The position numbers and the translations under genes were made by a program. Below are positions 39,868-51,443 of a stretch of DNA of 64,000 nucleotides, piece by piece. The notes under the pieces were generated by a model, which was not told the DNA's origin, did no database searches, and saw only the letters and a list, made by a program, of their open reading frames with translations. The DNA comes from Henriciella marina DSM 19595 (GTDB taxonomy: Bacteria; Pseudomonadota; Alphaproteobacteria; Caulobacterales; Hyphomonadaceae), in the NCBI RefSeq assembly GCF_000376805.1, contig NZ_AQXT01000002.1, positions 2,418,001 through 2,482,000 on the forward strand, given 5' to 3'. Positions within the stretch are counted from its first letter, which is position 1. Every line of letters starts with the position of its first letter.

Positions 39868-39938
39868 CGGGTGATGGTGTAATGGAAACACGCCTATCTC
39901 ACGATAGGAGCCTAGCTGGGTTCGATTCCCGGTCACCA
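39868..39938 (+). pseudogene. tRNA-like sequence, probably a degenerate tRNA or integration remnant
   Basis: Reading 5' to 3' shows cloverleaf parts: acceptor-like GGTGA (39870-39874) pairing with TCACC (39933-39937), D-stem GTGT (39877-39880) with ACAC (39888-39891) and AATGG in its loop, anticodon stem CCTAT/ATAGG (39893-39897, 39904-39908), and a canonical T-arm CTGGG-TTCGATT-CCCGG (39916-39932). Defects: the anticodon loop has 6 bases (CTCACG) and the acceptor pairs over only 5. Anticodon identity is not assigned. The T-arm and CCCGGTCACCA end are the strongest part. Confidence 0.4.
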
Positions 39939-39975
39939 AAAGGTAGGTTCAACTTGCTACCTTTTGGTGACCGGG
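39928..39975 (+). promoter_or_regulatory. 19-bp perfect inverted repeat before the HEPN gene
   Basis: Left arm CCCGGTCACCAAAAGGTAG at 39928-39946 and its exact complement at 39957-39975, with a 10-base loop. G-U pairs can extend it a little. The left arm contains the 3' end of the tRNA-like sequence. The right arm covers part of the G-rich ribosome binding site (39973-39977) for the ATG at 39982, so folding of the RNA would hide the start. Confidence 0.75.
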
Positions 39976-39981
39976 GGTCAT

Positions 39982-40719
39982 ATGCCGCAAACTTCTCATC
40001 AGCTTTACCGCGCACACGTAAAAAACCTCAGGGCTATTGAAACCGCTCTCACGCACACACGCCTATCGATGAAACAAGCTTTGTCGGCCACGAATGATGC
40101 GACGGCGGATGTTCACCTAAAGACAGTCCTTCTTTTGACGGGGGCCTGGGCAGAGTGTCGCCTAAATAAACTCGTCTATGAGCCCGGCGGGTTGTCGGAG
40201 GCGGATAGAGCGTTGGTACAAAGCGGAACTCAATACGACCAATGGCTCACCGTAATCAAAACGGGTTTTCAAAATCGGTATATCAACAGCGCCAGGCGCA
40301 ATGTTGAAGAGCCTCATGTGAACGCCGATACTCGCGCGAGATACGACAGGATAACGTCATCGGTCGATACTCACCTCAAACCAATTATTGAAATGAGAAA
40401 CAAGCTCGCTCACGGTCAATGGGTCAGGGCTCTGAACGCCGCAGGCGACGATATCAATCCTAGAATGATACAGGCAATTCATGCAGAGAACGCCCTCACA
40501 TCCCAGTTCAAAGCCAAGTTGATTGATATCCTAGCAGATATCGTTCACGACTTGGTCTCAGGAGGCGATGCTTTTCCGCGAGATTATAACGCTCATTATG
40601 AGCGCTACTTTCAAATCCAAAAGAAATTAGAGACCGTTGATTATGATGATTGGAAGCGCCGCATGATCGAAAAGTATAAGAGAGGAAAGGATCAACGCCG
40701 AACGCCTCAGATTTCCTGA
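39982..40719 (+). CDS. HEPN-type protein of unknown function
   Basis: 245 residues, mostly helical, no signal peptide or membrane segment. It has the HEPN-like catalytic signature R139-N-K-L-A-H144 (EMRNKLAHGQW), the R-x4-6-H motif of HEPN ribonucleases found in toxin-antitoxin, abortive infection and CRISPR-associated proteins. Base composition is visibly more AT-rich than the flanking ugd and pgm genes, and the strand is opposite to both, so it looks transferred. The 3' end overlaps the convergent pgm stop by 13 bases. ATG at 39982 follows GGGGG; the ORF could start earlier at TTG 39964. No partner gene is visible. Confidence 0.7.
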   Translation: MPQTSHQLYRAHVKNLRAIETALTHTRLSMKQALSATNDATADVHLKTVLLLTGAWAECRLNKLVYEPGGLSEADRALVQSGTQYDQWLTVIKTGFQNRYINSARRNVEEPHVNADTRARYDRITSSVDTHLKPIIEMRNKLAHGQWVRALNAAGDDINPRMIQAIHAENALTSQFKAKLIDILADIVHDLVSGGDAFPRDYNAHYERYFQIQKKLETVDYDDWKRRMIEKYKRGKDQRRTPQIS

Positions 40720-42224
40720 TTGTATTCCCCGACGTCCTTGTGCTTGCCGAGGCGGGGTTTGACCTCCTTGTGGAAGAGATCGCGCATGTCATCGGCCGAC
40801 TGAAGGCTCTCGACCACGACAACCAGTTCAGGCTTGTTCGATGAGGCGCGTACCAGCACCCACGACCCATCGTCCAACGTCACGCGGGCGCCATTGACGG
40901 TGTTCACATCGACGACTTTGCGGCCGAGAATTTCCTTGCCCGCCATGCTTTCATATTCGGCGACCATCTTGTCGATGACCTGATATTTCAGCTCATCATC
41001 GCAATGCGGCGACATGGTGAGCGAGGTATAGGCAATGCCAAGCTCATCCTTGAGGTCGGCCATCGTCTTGTCCGGGTTGCGGTCGAGCATCTGCAGGATC
41101 GCGCCAGCGGCGACGATGCCATCATCATAACCAAGCCCGATTGGGGGGCGGAAGAAAAAGTGGCCGGACTTCTCAAAGCCTGCCAGCGCGCCAAGCTCTG
41201 TTGTGCGGCGTTTGATGTAGGAATGGCCGGTCTTGTAATAATCGACGGTCGAGCCGTTCTCTTTGAGGACCGGGTCGGTCTTGTAGAGGCCGGTCGACTT
41301 CACATCGACCACGAATTTTGCGCCCGGATGCACCTTTGAAAGGTCGCGCGCCAGCATCAGGCCGATCTTGTCGGCAAAGATTTCCTCGCCAGTATTGTCG
41401 ACCACGCCGCAGCGGTCGCCGTCGCCATCAAAACCAAGCGCGACGTCGGCGCCATGCTCCTTCACGGCCTTCGCCATTTCGTGGAGCATCTTGGAGTCTT
41501 CGGGGTTCGGATTGTATTTCGGGAAGGTGTTGTCGAGATTGCAGTCCATCTCGATGACGTCGGCGCCCATCGCGCGCAGCGCATCCGGCGCGAACGCACC
41601 CGCTGTGCCATTCCCGCACGCAGCGATCACCCTTAGTTTCCGCTTAAGCGAAACGCCTTCGGAGACCGATGCGATATATTTCTCGCGCAGGCCATCGACC
41701 CGGAAAGCGCCGCCGCCAGCGCGCGGCTGGAAGTTGCCGCTGAGCACGATCTCTTTCAGGCGGCCCATTTCGTCAGGGCCAAAGGTGAGCGGCTTGTTTG
41801 CGCCCATCTTCACGCCGGTCCAGCCATTCTCATTATGGCTGGCGGTAACCATGGCGCAGCAATCGGCATCAAGCTCGAACTGGGCCCAGTAGACCATGGG
41901 GCTGAGCGCGAGGCCGACATCCAGAACCTCGCAGCCGCCTGCGACGAGGCCAAGCTTCAGCGCATTCTTGATCGGCAGGGAGATCGAGCGGAAGTCATGA
42001 CCTGTCACAACTTTTGGCTGAACGCCGAGCTCATGGAAAAGGGTCGCCATGCCAAGGCCGAGGGCTTCGGCGCCCAGCAGATTGAGGTCCGGGGCCTTGT
42101 CGCTGCTCGGAATGCCGAACCACCAGCGCGCATCATATTCGCGAAAGCCCGTGGGCTTCACGAGGGGCAGGGTTTCGAACTCGATCGAATTGGCAGTGAT
42201 GTCTGCACGCGGCTTCGGCATCAT
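40707..42224 (-). CDS. Phosphoglucomutase / phosphomannomutase
   Basis: 505 residues, alpha-D-phosphohexomutase family. Phosphoserine S129 in VTASHNENGWTG (127-131 TASHN), metal loop ALGFDGDGDRCGVVDN, and GYDDGIVAAGAILQM plus RASSNKPELVVVVE in the phosphate-binding domain. It interconverts glucose- or mannose-6-phosphate with the 1-phosphate, upstream of UDP-sugar synthesis. The start at 42224 (MMPKPRAD) is supported by AAGGAG about 11 bases before it. Separated from ugd by the HEPN insert. Confidence 0.92.
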   Translation of the reverse strand: MMPKPRADITANSIEFETLPLVKPTGFREYDARWWFGIPSSDKAPDLNLLGAEALGLGMATLFHELGVQPKVVTGHDFRSISLPIKNALKLGLVAGGCEVLDVGLALSPMVYWAQFELDADCCAMVTASHNENGWTGVKMGANKPLTFGPDEMGRLKEIVLSGNFQPRAGGGAFRVDGLREKYIASVSEGVSLKRKLRVIAACGNGTAGAFAPDALRAMGADVIEMDCNLDNTFPKYNPNPEDSKMLHEMAKAVKEHGADVALGFDGDGDRCGVVDNTGEEIFADKIGLMLARDLSKVHPGAKFVVDVKSTGLYKTDPVLKENGSTVDYYKTGHSYIKRRTTELGALAGFEKSGHFFFRPPIGLGYDDGIVAAGAILQMLDRNPDKTMADLKDELGIAYTSLTMSPHCDDELKYQVIDKMVAEYESMAGKEILGRKVVDVNTVNGARVTLDDGSWVLVRASSNKPELVVVVESLQSADDMRDLFHKEVKPRLGKHKDVGEYNQEI

Positions 42225-42299
42225 GGGCCCATGTCTCCTTGAACTATCTGCTACCTGTGATGGCATGAAAAGATGACGCTTTTCCAGCCTTGCCGAGCT

Positions 42300-43024
42300 T
42301 TATTTGCTCTGCACGTTCGCTTTCAGGAAGCGCGCCATCCAGTCGGCGACCCGGTCATTGTCGACCGATGTCTCCAGGCTTTCGCATGCTTCGTCGACGC
42401 GGTCTGCACTGAAAGCGGCATTGCGCCTCACATTGTAGAGCGCGCAGCAGAAGCCCGCGCTGAATTCCGGGTGGCCCTGAAAGCTGATGGCCGGGACGCG
42501 GCCATAATCGAGCACCGCATAGGGGGTGAAGTCCGACCGCGCCACGACGCTTGCGCCGGGCGGCAGGCTTTGCACCTGGTCCTGATGGCTGACGCCGAGC
42601 GAAAAGGTGTCGCCGGTGAAATCGCCCATCCAGCCTGGATGCTCGCAGACATCATAGACGTGGCGGCCAAGCCCCCAGCCCTTGTCAGATTTGTCGACCT
42701 TTGCGCCGAGCGCCTTGGCGACGGCCTGATGACCGAAACAGACGCCGATCTGCGGCACGCCCTTTGCCGCCGCGAGCTGGATGTAATTGAGCAGCGGCGC
42801 CATCCAGTCATGGGTCTCGTAAACGCCGGCCGCAGAGCCGGTGACAAGAAGCGCGTCAACGCTCTCAAGGTCCGGGAAAGGTTCGCCCTGACTTATGGCC
42901 ACGCTTTCACAGGTCAGGCCCGGCAGGTGAGGGGAAATCAGGTCTTCGAACATGGCCGGATAGCGTGGCCAGTCATCGCGCATGGCCTCAGGCGGCAAGC
43001 CGGTTTCAAGTATGGTCAGCTTCA

Positions 43025-43025
<1 letters not shown>
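42300..43025 (-). CDS. Class I glutamine amidotransferase-like protein
   Basis: 241 residues, GATase1 fold. Nucleophile C96 in QIGVCFGHQAVAKALG, and H-x-E pair in AISFQGHPEFSAGF; VTGSAAGVYETHDWM forms the oxyanion region. No synthetase domain is present, so this is a stand-alone enzyme of unknown acceptor, of the GMP-synthase-like type. The ATG overlaps the stop of the ABC exporter gene by one base (TGATG). Confidence 0.88.
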
Positions 43026-44887
<1,862 letters not shown>

Positions 44888-44961
44888 GGCTCGCCCATGT
44901 GGCGCGGCCCGGCCTCATGCGCAAGCAGGCTTAAGGCCTGCCTGTCGTAGTTTCCTGTCAA

Positions 44962-44995
44962 GGCGCCCCGGCACCGAACTGCCGGACTGGGCGCC
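44962..44995 (-). terminator. Hairpin after the DUF885 gene
   Basis: Outer stem GGCGCCC (44962-44968) with GGGCGCC (44989-44995) and inner CGGCA/TGCCG, loop about 6. It directly follows the DUF885 stop but lacks a clear U-tract. Confidence 0.35.
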
Positions 44996-46758
44996 TATTC
45001 AAGCTGTGTGTCGATCCAGTCCGCTATGCGCGCCTCCAGCGCATCAAGCGGCAGGGAACCTGCGCCAAGGACGGCGTCGTGGAAGGTGCGGATGTCGAAG
45101 TCCTCGCCCAGTGCCTCGCGGGCAATCTCGCGCAGCTCCAGGATTTTCAGCTCACCTACCTTGTAGGCCGTCGCCTGTCCGGGCCAGCCAATATAGCGGG
45201 TGACTTCAGTTTCGATATTGAGGGGCGAGAGCGCGGAGTTTTCAAGAAAGCAGGCCTCTGCCTCTTCGCGAGACCAGCCATACCAGTGAAGCCCGGTATC
45301 GGCGACCAGCCGACAGGCGCGCCACATTTCGTAAGAGAGCTGGCCGAACCGCTCATAGGGCGTCTCATAAAATCCTGCCTCGCCAGCGAGCTTCTCGGCA
45401 TAAAGGCCCCAGCCCTCGCCAAAGGCGGTGGCGTAATAGTCCTGCCGGAAACGCGGCACATTTTCCATTTCCTGCGCGAGGGAAATCTGGAGGTGATGTC
45501 CGGGCACCGCTTCGTGCGCGGAAAGGGCTGGCAGTTCGTAAAGCGGGCGCTGGTCGAGGGCGTAGGTATTGACCAGATACGTCCCCGCAATGCCCTTTTC
45601 CGGATCACCGCTCGCATAGCGGCCGGTTGTATAGCCGGGCGCAATATCGGCGGGGACGTCTTCGACGCCATAGGTCAGGCGCGGCAGGGTGGCGAAATAG
45701 CGGGGCAGGAGCGCGTCGAGGCGTTTTGAGAGCCGCGCGGCCTTCTCCATCAGGTCTTCCGGCGTCTCGGCATAAAATTGCGGATCGCTTCTGAGGAAAG
45801 CCTGAAAGTCTTCAAAGCTGCCATCATAGCCAATCTCGGCAATAATTTCGTCCATGCCGGCGCGGATCCTGGCGACTTCTCCAAGGCCCAGCTCATGGAT
45901 CTCTTCAGGCGAATAGCCCGCGCCCGCCGTGTGGTTCTGGATCGCATCGCGGTAATAGGCGCGCCCGCTGGGCAAACTCCCGACGCCGGGCTCTTCGCGC
46001 GCAGCTGGCACATAGTCGGTTTCGAAGAATTCAAGCGCGCCGCGATAGGCGTCTATGGCGGCGGCGACTGCTTCGCGTCCGCGTGACCGCAGGCTTTCTG
46101 CGGTCTCTGCGTCTATCGAAGCAGGCAGCTCGATGAGGGGGGCATAAAGCGGGCTATTCTCTGGCGAGAGCGCGGCCTGCTCTTCGATCTGGGCCATGGT
46201 CGTTGCCAGGGGATCGCTGTGCGCCGTCCAGCCGGTCTCAATGCCCCGGCGCATATTTTCGACATGGCCCTCGAAGTATCGCGGCAGATCCTCAAGCCGG
46301 GCGACCCAGGCTTCCGCATCGGCTTCAGTCTCGATGCGTAGCTGGCGCGCGGCAAACAGCGGCGCGGCCTGAAACCCCCAATCGCCATTGAAGGGAACGC
46401 GGGCGGTATCGAATCTGTCGGCGGAGATCAGCCGGTCGAGAAGGTGCGAGAGGATTTTCCATTCAGGCGTCGACTTGTCTTCGATGCTCTGAAGGCGGCC
46501 GCGAAGGCTACGGGCCTGGCGCGCCGTGCGGGCAACGCGCTCGGGTGAGATATCGGCCCAGCGGTCCGGGGACCGGTTCTGCGCACGGGCCGCTTCTGCA
46601 GGGTCGATGGCGCGGACGAGCGCCTCATATTCAATGACCAGCTGCTCAAGGGTCGCGTTGCGCGCGGCTTCCTGCGGTGGTGATTGCGATGCTGCGGGAG
46701 CGGCCGACGCGAGGGAAAGCAGCATTGCTGTGCCGAGACTGCGGAGAATCATACGCAT
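44995..46758 (-). CDS. Secreted DUF885 family protein (metallopeptidase-like)
   Basis: 587 residues with a signal peptide (MRMILRSLGTAMLLSLASAAPAAS, cleavage near 24). The body is DUF885: PGYTTGRYASG-type stretches and a HEAVPGHHLQ motif resembling gluzincin metallopeptidase sites, plus YATAFGEGWGLYAEKLAGE and FIGWPGQATAYKVGELKI-like YIGWPGQATAYKVGELKI. The fold belongs to the MA peptidase clan by family knowledge; its activity is unproven. Start at 46758 is the first ATG of the signal peptide (46752 also possible). Divergent from sdhC. Confidence 0.88.
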   Translation of the reverse strand: MRMILRSLGTAMLLSLASAAPAASQSPPQEAARNATLEQLVIEYEALVRAIDPAEAARAQNRSPDRWADISPERVARTARQARSLRGRLQSIEDKSTPEWKILSHLLDRLISADRFDTARVPFNGDWGFQAAPLFAARQLRIETEADAEAWVARLEDLPRYFEGHVENMRRGIETGWTAHSDPLATTMAQIEEQAALSPENSPLYAPLIELPASIDAETAESLRSRGREAVAAAIDAYRGALEFFETDYVPAAREEPGVGSLPSGRAYYRDAIQNHTAGAGYSPEEIHELGLGEVARIRAGMDEIIAEIGYDGSFEDFQAFLRSDPQFYAETPEDLMEKAARLSKRLDALLPRYFATLPRLTYGVEDVPADIAPGYTTGRYASGDPEKGIAGTYLVNTYALDQRPLYELPALSAHEAVPGHHLQISLAQEMENVPRFRQDYYATAFGEGWGLYAEKLAGEAGFYETPYERFGQLSYEMWRACRLVADTGLHWYGWSREEAEACFLENSALSPLNIETEVTRYIGWPGQATAYKVGELKILELREIAREALGEDFDIRTFHDAVLGAGSLPLDALEARIADWIDTQLE

Positions 46759-46839
46759 TTGACCTTTCTTGTCGCGTTGACACCGCGCTGCACCCTTCTA
46801 GAACCCGGTGTCACAGGACATATGTTTCGGGAGACCCCA

Positions 46840-47241
46840 ATGTCAGGTTCAGAGTGGACTGATCCACGCCCGATGTCACCACACCTCCAGGTGTGGAAAT
46901 GGCATTGGACGATGGCCTCATCGATCTTTCATCGCGTCAGCGGCGTTGGCAACTATATTGGCGCTCTGCTGGTCAGTATGTGGATTATTTCACTTGCCGC
47001 CGGCGAGGAAGCATATGGCGCCGTCGAGACTGTCATATTGCACCCGGTGGGACAGATCCTTCTCTTCTTCTGGCTGGTGTCCGTCTCTTTTCACTGGGCC
47101 AATGGCCTGCGCCATTTGATCTGGGACGGGCCGAAGGCGGGCTTCAATCCGAAAGTGGCCAGCATCTGGTCCATCGTCAATTTCGCCGTCGGCATTGTTG
47201 CCGCCGCCATCATCTGGTCGCTCGCGACCAATCTGTTCTAG
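46840..47241 (+). CDS. sdhC: Succinate dehydrogenase cytochrome b556 subunit
   Basis: 133 residues, three membrane helices. Anchors SdhAB and binds haem b and quinone. Haem-related SIFHRVSGVGNYIGALL, then WLVSVSFHWANGLRHLIWD with conserved histidines. The start at 46840 (MSGSEWTDPRPMSPHLQVW) is favoured by GGGAG 7 bases ahead; an earlier ATG at 46822 is less likely. First gene of sdhCDAB. Confidence 0.95.
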   Translation: MSGSEWTDPRPMSPHLQVWKWHWTMASSIFHRVSGVGNYIGALLVSMWIISLAAGEEAYGAVETVILHPVGQILLFFWLVSVSFHWANGLRHLIWDGPKAGFNPKVASIWSIVNFAVGIVAAAIIWSLATNLF

Positions 47242-47251
47242 GGGTCTGCCC

Positions 47252-47644
47252 ATGCGCGCCGATTTCAAAACACCGGCTGCGGCCGCCCGCGGCCTTGGTT
47301 CTGCCAAAGCTGGCACGGGCCATCACATCAAGCAGCGCGTGTCCGCCATCGCGTTGTTCTTCCTTGTGCCGTGGTTCCTCTATGCCGTGATCGCGGCCAC
47401 CCGCGGCGGTTATGACGGGGCGACCGTCTGGATGTCGCAGCCCTGGAATGCGATCCTCCTTATTCTGACACTGGGCGCGGCATTCTTTCACATGCGCCTC
47501 GGTGTTCAGGTCATTATTGAAGATTATATCCACAAGGCAGGCATGAAGCAGGGCCTTCTGATCCTGAACACATTTGTCTGCGTAGGACTCTTCGCGGCCA
47601 CAGCCCTGTCGGTTCTGAAAGTCTGGATCTCGGCAGGCCTCTAA
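47252..47644 (+). CDS. sdhD: Succinate dehydrogenase hydrophobic anchor subunit
   Basis: 130 residues, three membrane helices. GTGHHIKQRVSAIALFFLVPW and AAFFHMRLGVQVIIEDYIHKAGMK carry the quinone/haem-site histidines. Ten bp behind sdhC; the ATG follows GGGGTCTGCCC. Confidence 0.95.
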   Translation: MRADFKTPAAAARGLGSAKAGTGHHIKQRVSAIALFFLVPWFLYAVIAATRGGYDGATVWMSQPWNAILLILTLGAAFFHMRLGVQVIIEDYIHKAGMKQGLLILNTFVCVGLFAATALSVLKVWISAGL

Positions 47645-47677
47645 GAAGCCGTCCTGCCACCGGAAGGAAAGTCACTC

Positions 47678-49468
47678 ATGTCTGACTACAAATTTGTCGA
47701 TCACACCTATGATGTCGTCGTTGTCGGCGCTGGCGGCTCTGGCCTTCGTGCTGCGCTGGGCGCGGCGCAGGCAGGTCTGAAAACGGCATGTATCTCCAAG
47801 GTCTTCCCGACCCGCTCGCACACAGTTGCCGCGCAAGGCGGGATCGCCGCCTCGCTGGGCAATATGGGCCCGGACGACTGGCGCTGGCACATGTACGATA
47901 CGGTCAAGGGTTCCGACTGGCTCGGCGACCAGGACTCCATCGAATACCTCTGCCGTGAAGCGCCAAAGGCAGTTTATGAGCTTGAGCACTGGGGCATGCC
48001 CTTCTCGCGCAATGAGCAGGGCAAGATCTATCAGCGCCCGTTCGGCGGCCACACGACCGAATACGGCGAAGGCCCGCCGGTTCAGCGCACCTGTGCCGCC
48101 GCCGACCGGACCGGTCACGCCATGCTGCACACGCTGTACGGCCAGTGCGTCAAGGAAGAGACCGAATTCTTCATCGAGTATTTCGCGCTCGACCTCATCA
48201 TGGATGATGAAGGCGCGTGCCGCGGTGTGACCGCCTGGAAGCTCGACGATGGCACGCTTCACCGCTTCCGCGCGCAGAAGACGATCCTCGCGACGGGCGG
48301 TTATGGCCGCGCCTTCTTCTCCTGTACGTCAGCGCATACCTGCACGGGCGATGGCAATGCCATGGTGCTTCGCGCCGGCCTGCCGCTGCAGGACATGGAG
48401 TTCATCCAGTTCCATCCGACCGGCATTTACGGCGCAGGCTGCCTCATCACCGAAGGCGCGCGCGGCGAAGGCGGGTATCTGACCAATTCCGAGGGCGAGC
48501 GCTTCATGGAGCGCTATGCCCCATCGGCCAAGGACCTTGCCTCCCGCGATGTCGTGGCGCGCGCCATGACGGTGGAGATCCGCGAAGGCCGCGGCGTCGG
48601 TGAGGGCAAGGACCACATCCACCTTCACCTTGAGCACCTGCCGCCGGAAACGCTGGCCGAGCGCCTGCCGGGCATTTCGGAAACCGCGAAGGTCTTCTCC
48701 GGTGTCGATGTCACGACAGAGCCGATCCCGGTCCTGCCGACGGTCCACTACAATATGGGCGGCATCCCAACGAACTTTCATGGCGAGGTGCTGACCAAGA
48801 AGGGCGACAATCCCGATAGCGTCGTTCAGGGCCTCATGGCTGTTGGTGAAGCGGCCTGTGTGTCGGTTCACGGCGCCAACCGTCTTGGCTCCAACTCGCT
48901 GATTGACCTTGTGGTCTTCGGCCGGGCAGCCGGTCTCCGCTGTGGTGCCACGCTGGAGGCGGGCGCAAGCCAGCCGGAAGTGCGCGACAGCCAGACCGAC
49001 AGCCACCTCGCCCGCTTTGACCGCGTCCGCAATGCGAAGGGTGACCAGCCTGTCGCGCAGCTGCGAGCGGACATGCAGAAGTCGATGCAGGAAAACTGCG
49101 CGGTCTTCCGGACCGGCGAAGTCCTTGATGAGGGCGTCGAGAAGATCGCAGGCATCTATGGCCGCGTCGGCGGCATGGACGTCAAGGATCGCGGCATGAT
49201 CTGGAATACCGATCTGGTCGAGGCCCTGGAATTCGATAACCTCATCGCGCAGGCCGCTGTCACCGTGAACTCTGCTGCCAACCGCAAGGAAAGCCGCGGG
49301 GCCCATGCGCGTGAGGACTTCTCGGACCGCGACGATACTGAATGGATGAAGCACACGCTTGCTTGGGCCGACGATGCCGGCAAGGTGACAATCGATTACC
49401 GCCCGGTGCATGAGTACACGATGTCGAACGACATCGAGTACATCAAGCCCAAGGCGCGCGTGTACTAG
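47678..49468 (+). CDS. sdhA: Succinate dehydrogenase flavoprotein subunit
   Basis: 596 residues. FAD-binding [22 protein letters not shown]-type motif near the start, covalent flavin His in [17 protein letters not shown], substrate motif [21 protein letters not shown], and [22 protein letters not shown]. Oxidises succinate to fumarate and links TCA cycle to the quinone pool. 33 bp from sdhD. Confidence 0.98.
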   Translation: MSDYKFVDHTYDVVVVGAGGSGLRAALGAAQAGLKTACISKVFPTRSHTVAAQGGIAASLGNMGPDDWRWHMYDTVKGSDWLGDQDSIEYLCREAPKAVYELEHWGMPFSRNEQGKIYQRPFGGHTTEYGEGPPVQRTCAAADRTGHAMLHTLYGQCVKEETEFFIEYFALDLIMDDEGACRGVTAWKLDDGTLHRFRAQKTILATGGYGRAFFSCTSAHTCTGDGNAMVLRAGLPLQDMEFIQFHPTGIYGAGCLITEGARGEGGYLTNSEGERFMERYAPSAKDLASRDVVARAMTVEIREGRGVGEGKDHIHLHLEHLPPETLAERLPGISETAKVFSGVDVTTEPIPVLPTVHYNMGGIPTNFHGEVLTKKGDNPDSVVQGLMAVGEAACVSVHGANRLGSNSLIDLVVFGRAAGLRCGATLEAGASQPEVRDSQTDSHLARFDRVRNAKGDQPVAQLRADMQKSMQENCAVFRTGEVLDEGVEKIAGIYGRVGGMDVKDRGMIWNTDLVEALEFDNLIAQAAVTVNSAANRKESRGAHAREDFSDRDDTEWMKHTLAWADDAGKVTIDYRPVHEYTMSNDIEYIKPKARVY

Positions 49469-49477
49469 GGGAGCGAT

Positions 49478-50260
49478 ATGGTTCAGCTGACACTACCCAG
49501 AGGTTCTGCGCCCAAGAAGGGCAAGCAGTGGCCAAAGCCGGAAGGCGCCAAGAACACCAAGGCGTTCAAGATCTACCGCTACTCTCCGGAGGTGGGCGGC
49601 AACCCGACCTGGGACACCTACCATGTCGACATGGACCGGTGCGGGCCGATGGTTCTGGATGTGCTCATCTGGATCAAGAACAATATTGACCCGACCCTGG
49701 CCTTCCGCCGCTCGTGCCGTGAAGGCGTTTGCGGGTCGTGTTCGATGAACATTGGCGGGCACAATACGATTGCCTGTACCAAGGGCTGGGATGAGATTGC
49801 CGGGTCGTCGATCACGATCGCGCCGCTGCCGCACCTGCCCGTGGTCAAGGATCTCGTGCCGGACCTCACCATGTTCTACGCCCAGCACGCCTATGTGCAG
49901 CCCTTCCTCAAGACCGATACGCCGGAACCTGAGAAGGAATGGAAGCAGTCCGAAGAACAGCGCAATGAGCTTAACGGGCTTTATGAGTGCATTCTCTGTG
50001 CCTGCTGCACGACGTCCTGCCCGTCCTATTGGTGGAATGGCGACAAGTATCTCGGCCCCGCAGCTCTGCTGCAGGCCTATCGCTGGTTGATCGACAGCCG
50101 CGACGAAGCCACCGGTGAGCGCCTCGACGATCTTGAAGACCCGTTCAAGCTCTATCGCTGCCACACAATCATGAACTGTGCGCAGGTCTGCCCGAAGGGT
50201 CTGAACCCGGCCAAGGCGATTGCCAAGGTCAAGCACATGATGGTCGAGCGGGTCGCTTAA
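49478..50260 (+). CDS. sdhB: Succinate dehydrogenase iron-sulfur subunit
   Basis: 260 residues. Three Fe-S cluster motifs: CREGVCGSC with the plant-type [2Fe-2S] ligands, [16 protein letters not shown], and [17 protein letters not shown]. Passes electrons from SdhA to the quinone. Last gene of sdhCDAB, 9 bp behind sdhA; no terminator hairpin is visible before the next gene. Confidence 0.98.
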   Translation: MVQLTLPRGSAPKKGKQWPKPEGAKNTKAFKIYRYSPEVGGNPTWDTYHVDMDRCGPMVLDVLIWIKNNIDPTLAFRRSCREGVCGSCSMNIGGHNTIACTKGWDEIAGSSITIAPLPHLPVVKDLVPDLTMFYAQHAYVQPFLKTDTPEPEKEWKQSEEQRNELNGLYECILCACCTTSCPSYWWNGDKYLGPAALLQAYRWLIDSRDEATGERLDDLEDPFKLYRCHTIMNCAQVCPKGLNPAKAIAKVKHMMVERVA

Positions 50261-50319
50261 GGGCGGGCCTCTTCAAAACGACTAAACATAACGGTCCGTG
50301 CCTTCTAAGGTGCGGGCCG

Positions 50320-50700
50320 ATGCGTATCACCAGAACATATCGTCCAGAGCGGGTCATTTCGCCCGTCACACCTTTCGTCCATAAGCGACAGAAAGGCGGA
50401 AACTGGGGCGTGCCGGCTGTCTATGATCCGCCGCTGCCGCCGCAGGAGATGGGAAAGGGCTATCCGGTCTGGACGCTCAGCCATCAGGGCCGCGAGCTTT
50501 ACTTTGCCTCGCCATTGGAAATGGCCCATGTCGCCGAGGTCATGGGCAGCCCGCTGCTGCCCAGACCCTGGCAGCTCTATGGTGAGGCGGGCTATGCGAC
50601 GGGCCACTGGCTGGCCAGGCTGCACAAGAGCTGGAAGGCGACCGGGACCAGGGAAAAACTGGCCCACGTCCTGTCCGAAGCATCGAAGGCGCAAAGCTAG
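50320..50700 (+). CDS. Hypothetical protein
   Basis: 126 residues, no signal peptide or membrane segment, rich in Pro, Trp and Tyr (GGNWGVPAVYDPPLPPQEMGKGYPVWTLSHQGRELYFASPLEMAHVAEVMG). AAGGTG precedes the ATG, and codon use resembles the neighbours, so it is likely a real gene. Not recognised as a known family. 59 bp behind sdhB on the same strand. Confidence 0.7.
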   Translation: MRITRTYRPERVISPVTPFVHKRQKGGNWGVPAVYDPPLPPQEMGKGYPVWTLSHQGRELYFASPLEMAHVAEVMGSPLLPRPWQLYGEAGYATGHWLARLHKSWKATGTREKLAHVLSEASKAQS

Positions 50701-50753
50701 AGAGAGCGGACAAGCGCCTTTGGCCGCACGGGACGGGTGCGTTTCGGCCTTTA

Positions 50754-51443
50754 TTACGAGCGTTCGGAAGGGGCGGGCGGCGGGTGAAGGCGAAGCTCAA
50801 GGCTCACCATACTGAGTGCTTCGGCGAGCCAGGGAGCCAATTGGCGTGAGCCAGAGCCAGGCGGCGGTCCGGCCCGGAGCGGCGATCGCTTCCTGATGAG
50901 GCCGGTTTTGCTGGCGCGCGGGGCCATTCTTCGCGCCATGCGGCGGGCGGCGGCAACTGGTTCGTCGATGACAGCGAGAAGGGCGTGGAGTCGCTCGGCC
51001 AATTTATTCGAACGATCCGTTTTATCTACCGGGATATTTGGTGAATCCGCGCTCAGAATTTCAAGGATTCTGGGCTGCGGGCGTGGGCCGAAGCGGCCTT
51101 TCTTCTGACCCTCGATCCAGAACCCGGCGCGCAAGGAGGCGATGGGCTCGGTGAGCTGGAAACCGCGCCTCGAGGGGGCGAGGGCGGTGCCGGCGGCGCC
51201 TGCCTTCCGGGTGGAAGGGGCGGCGCACGCCGTTAGTGGCTGCAGGGGGCCAAGAGCGCGTGCTTCCAGCATCAGAAGACGGCGGGTGAGCGCCTCTGCC
51301 GCCAATAGTGACGGGCGAATCCAGCGCGGCGGCGTGGCCGGCCCCGACTGCTCGACCATGACCAGCAAGCTGGCGGCCAGCCTGGCTAAATGTTGCCAGA
51401 GGCGCTGCAAGGTCCGGTCAAGCTGGGACGGTTCGGGCGACAT
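50754..51443 (-). CDS. Hypothetical protein, Arg/Pro-rich
   Basis: 229 residues without signal peptide. Helical N-terminal part (LDRTLQRLWQHLARLAASLLVMVEQSG) and a long low-complexity, Arg/Pro-rich remainder (about 75-215) including AVIDEPVAAARRMARRMAPRASKTG. No known domain recognised. It may be a conserved alphaproteobacterial protein of unknown function. Convergent with the previous hypothetical gene (about 50 bp apart). Confidence 0.6.
   Translation of the reverse strand: MSPEPSQLDRTLQRLWQHLARLAASLLVMVEQSGPATPPRWIRPSLLAAEALTRRLLMLEARALGPLQPLTACAAPSTRKAGAAGTALAPSRRGFQLTEPIASLRAGFWIEGQKKGRFGPRPQPRILEILSADSPNIPVDKTDRSNKLAERLHALLAVIDEPVAAARRMARRMAPRASKTGLIRKRSPLRAGPPPGSGSRQLAPWLAEALSMVSLELRLHPPPAPSERS

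Noticed and set aside
48329-49411. 360-codon minus-strand frame in sdhA
   Set aside because: Fully antisense to a textbook SdhA sequence.
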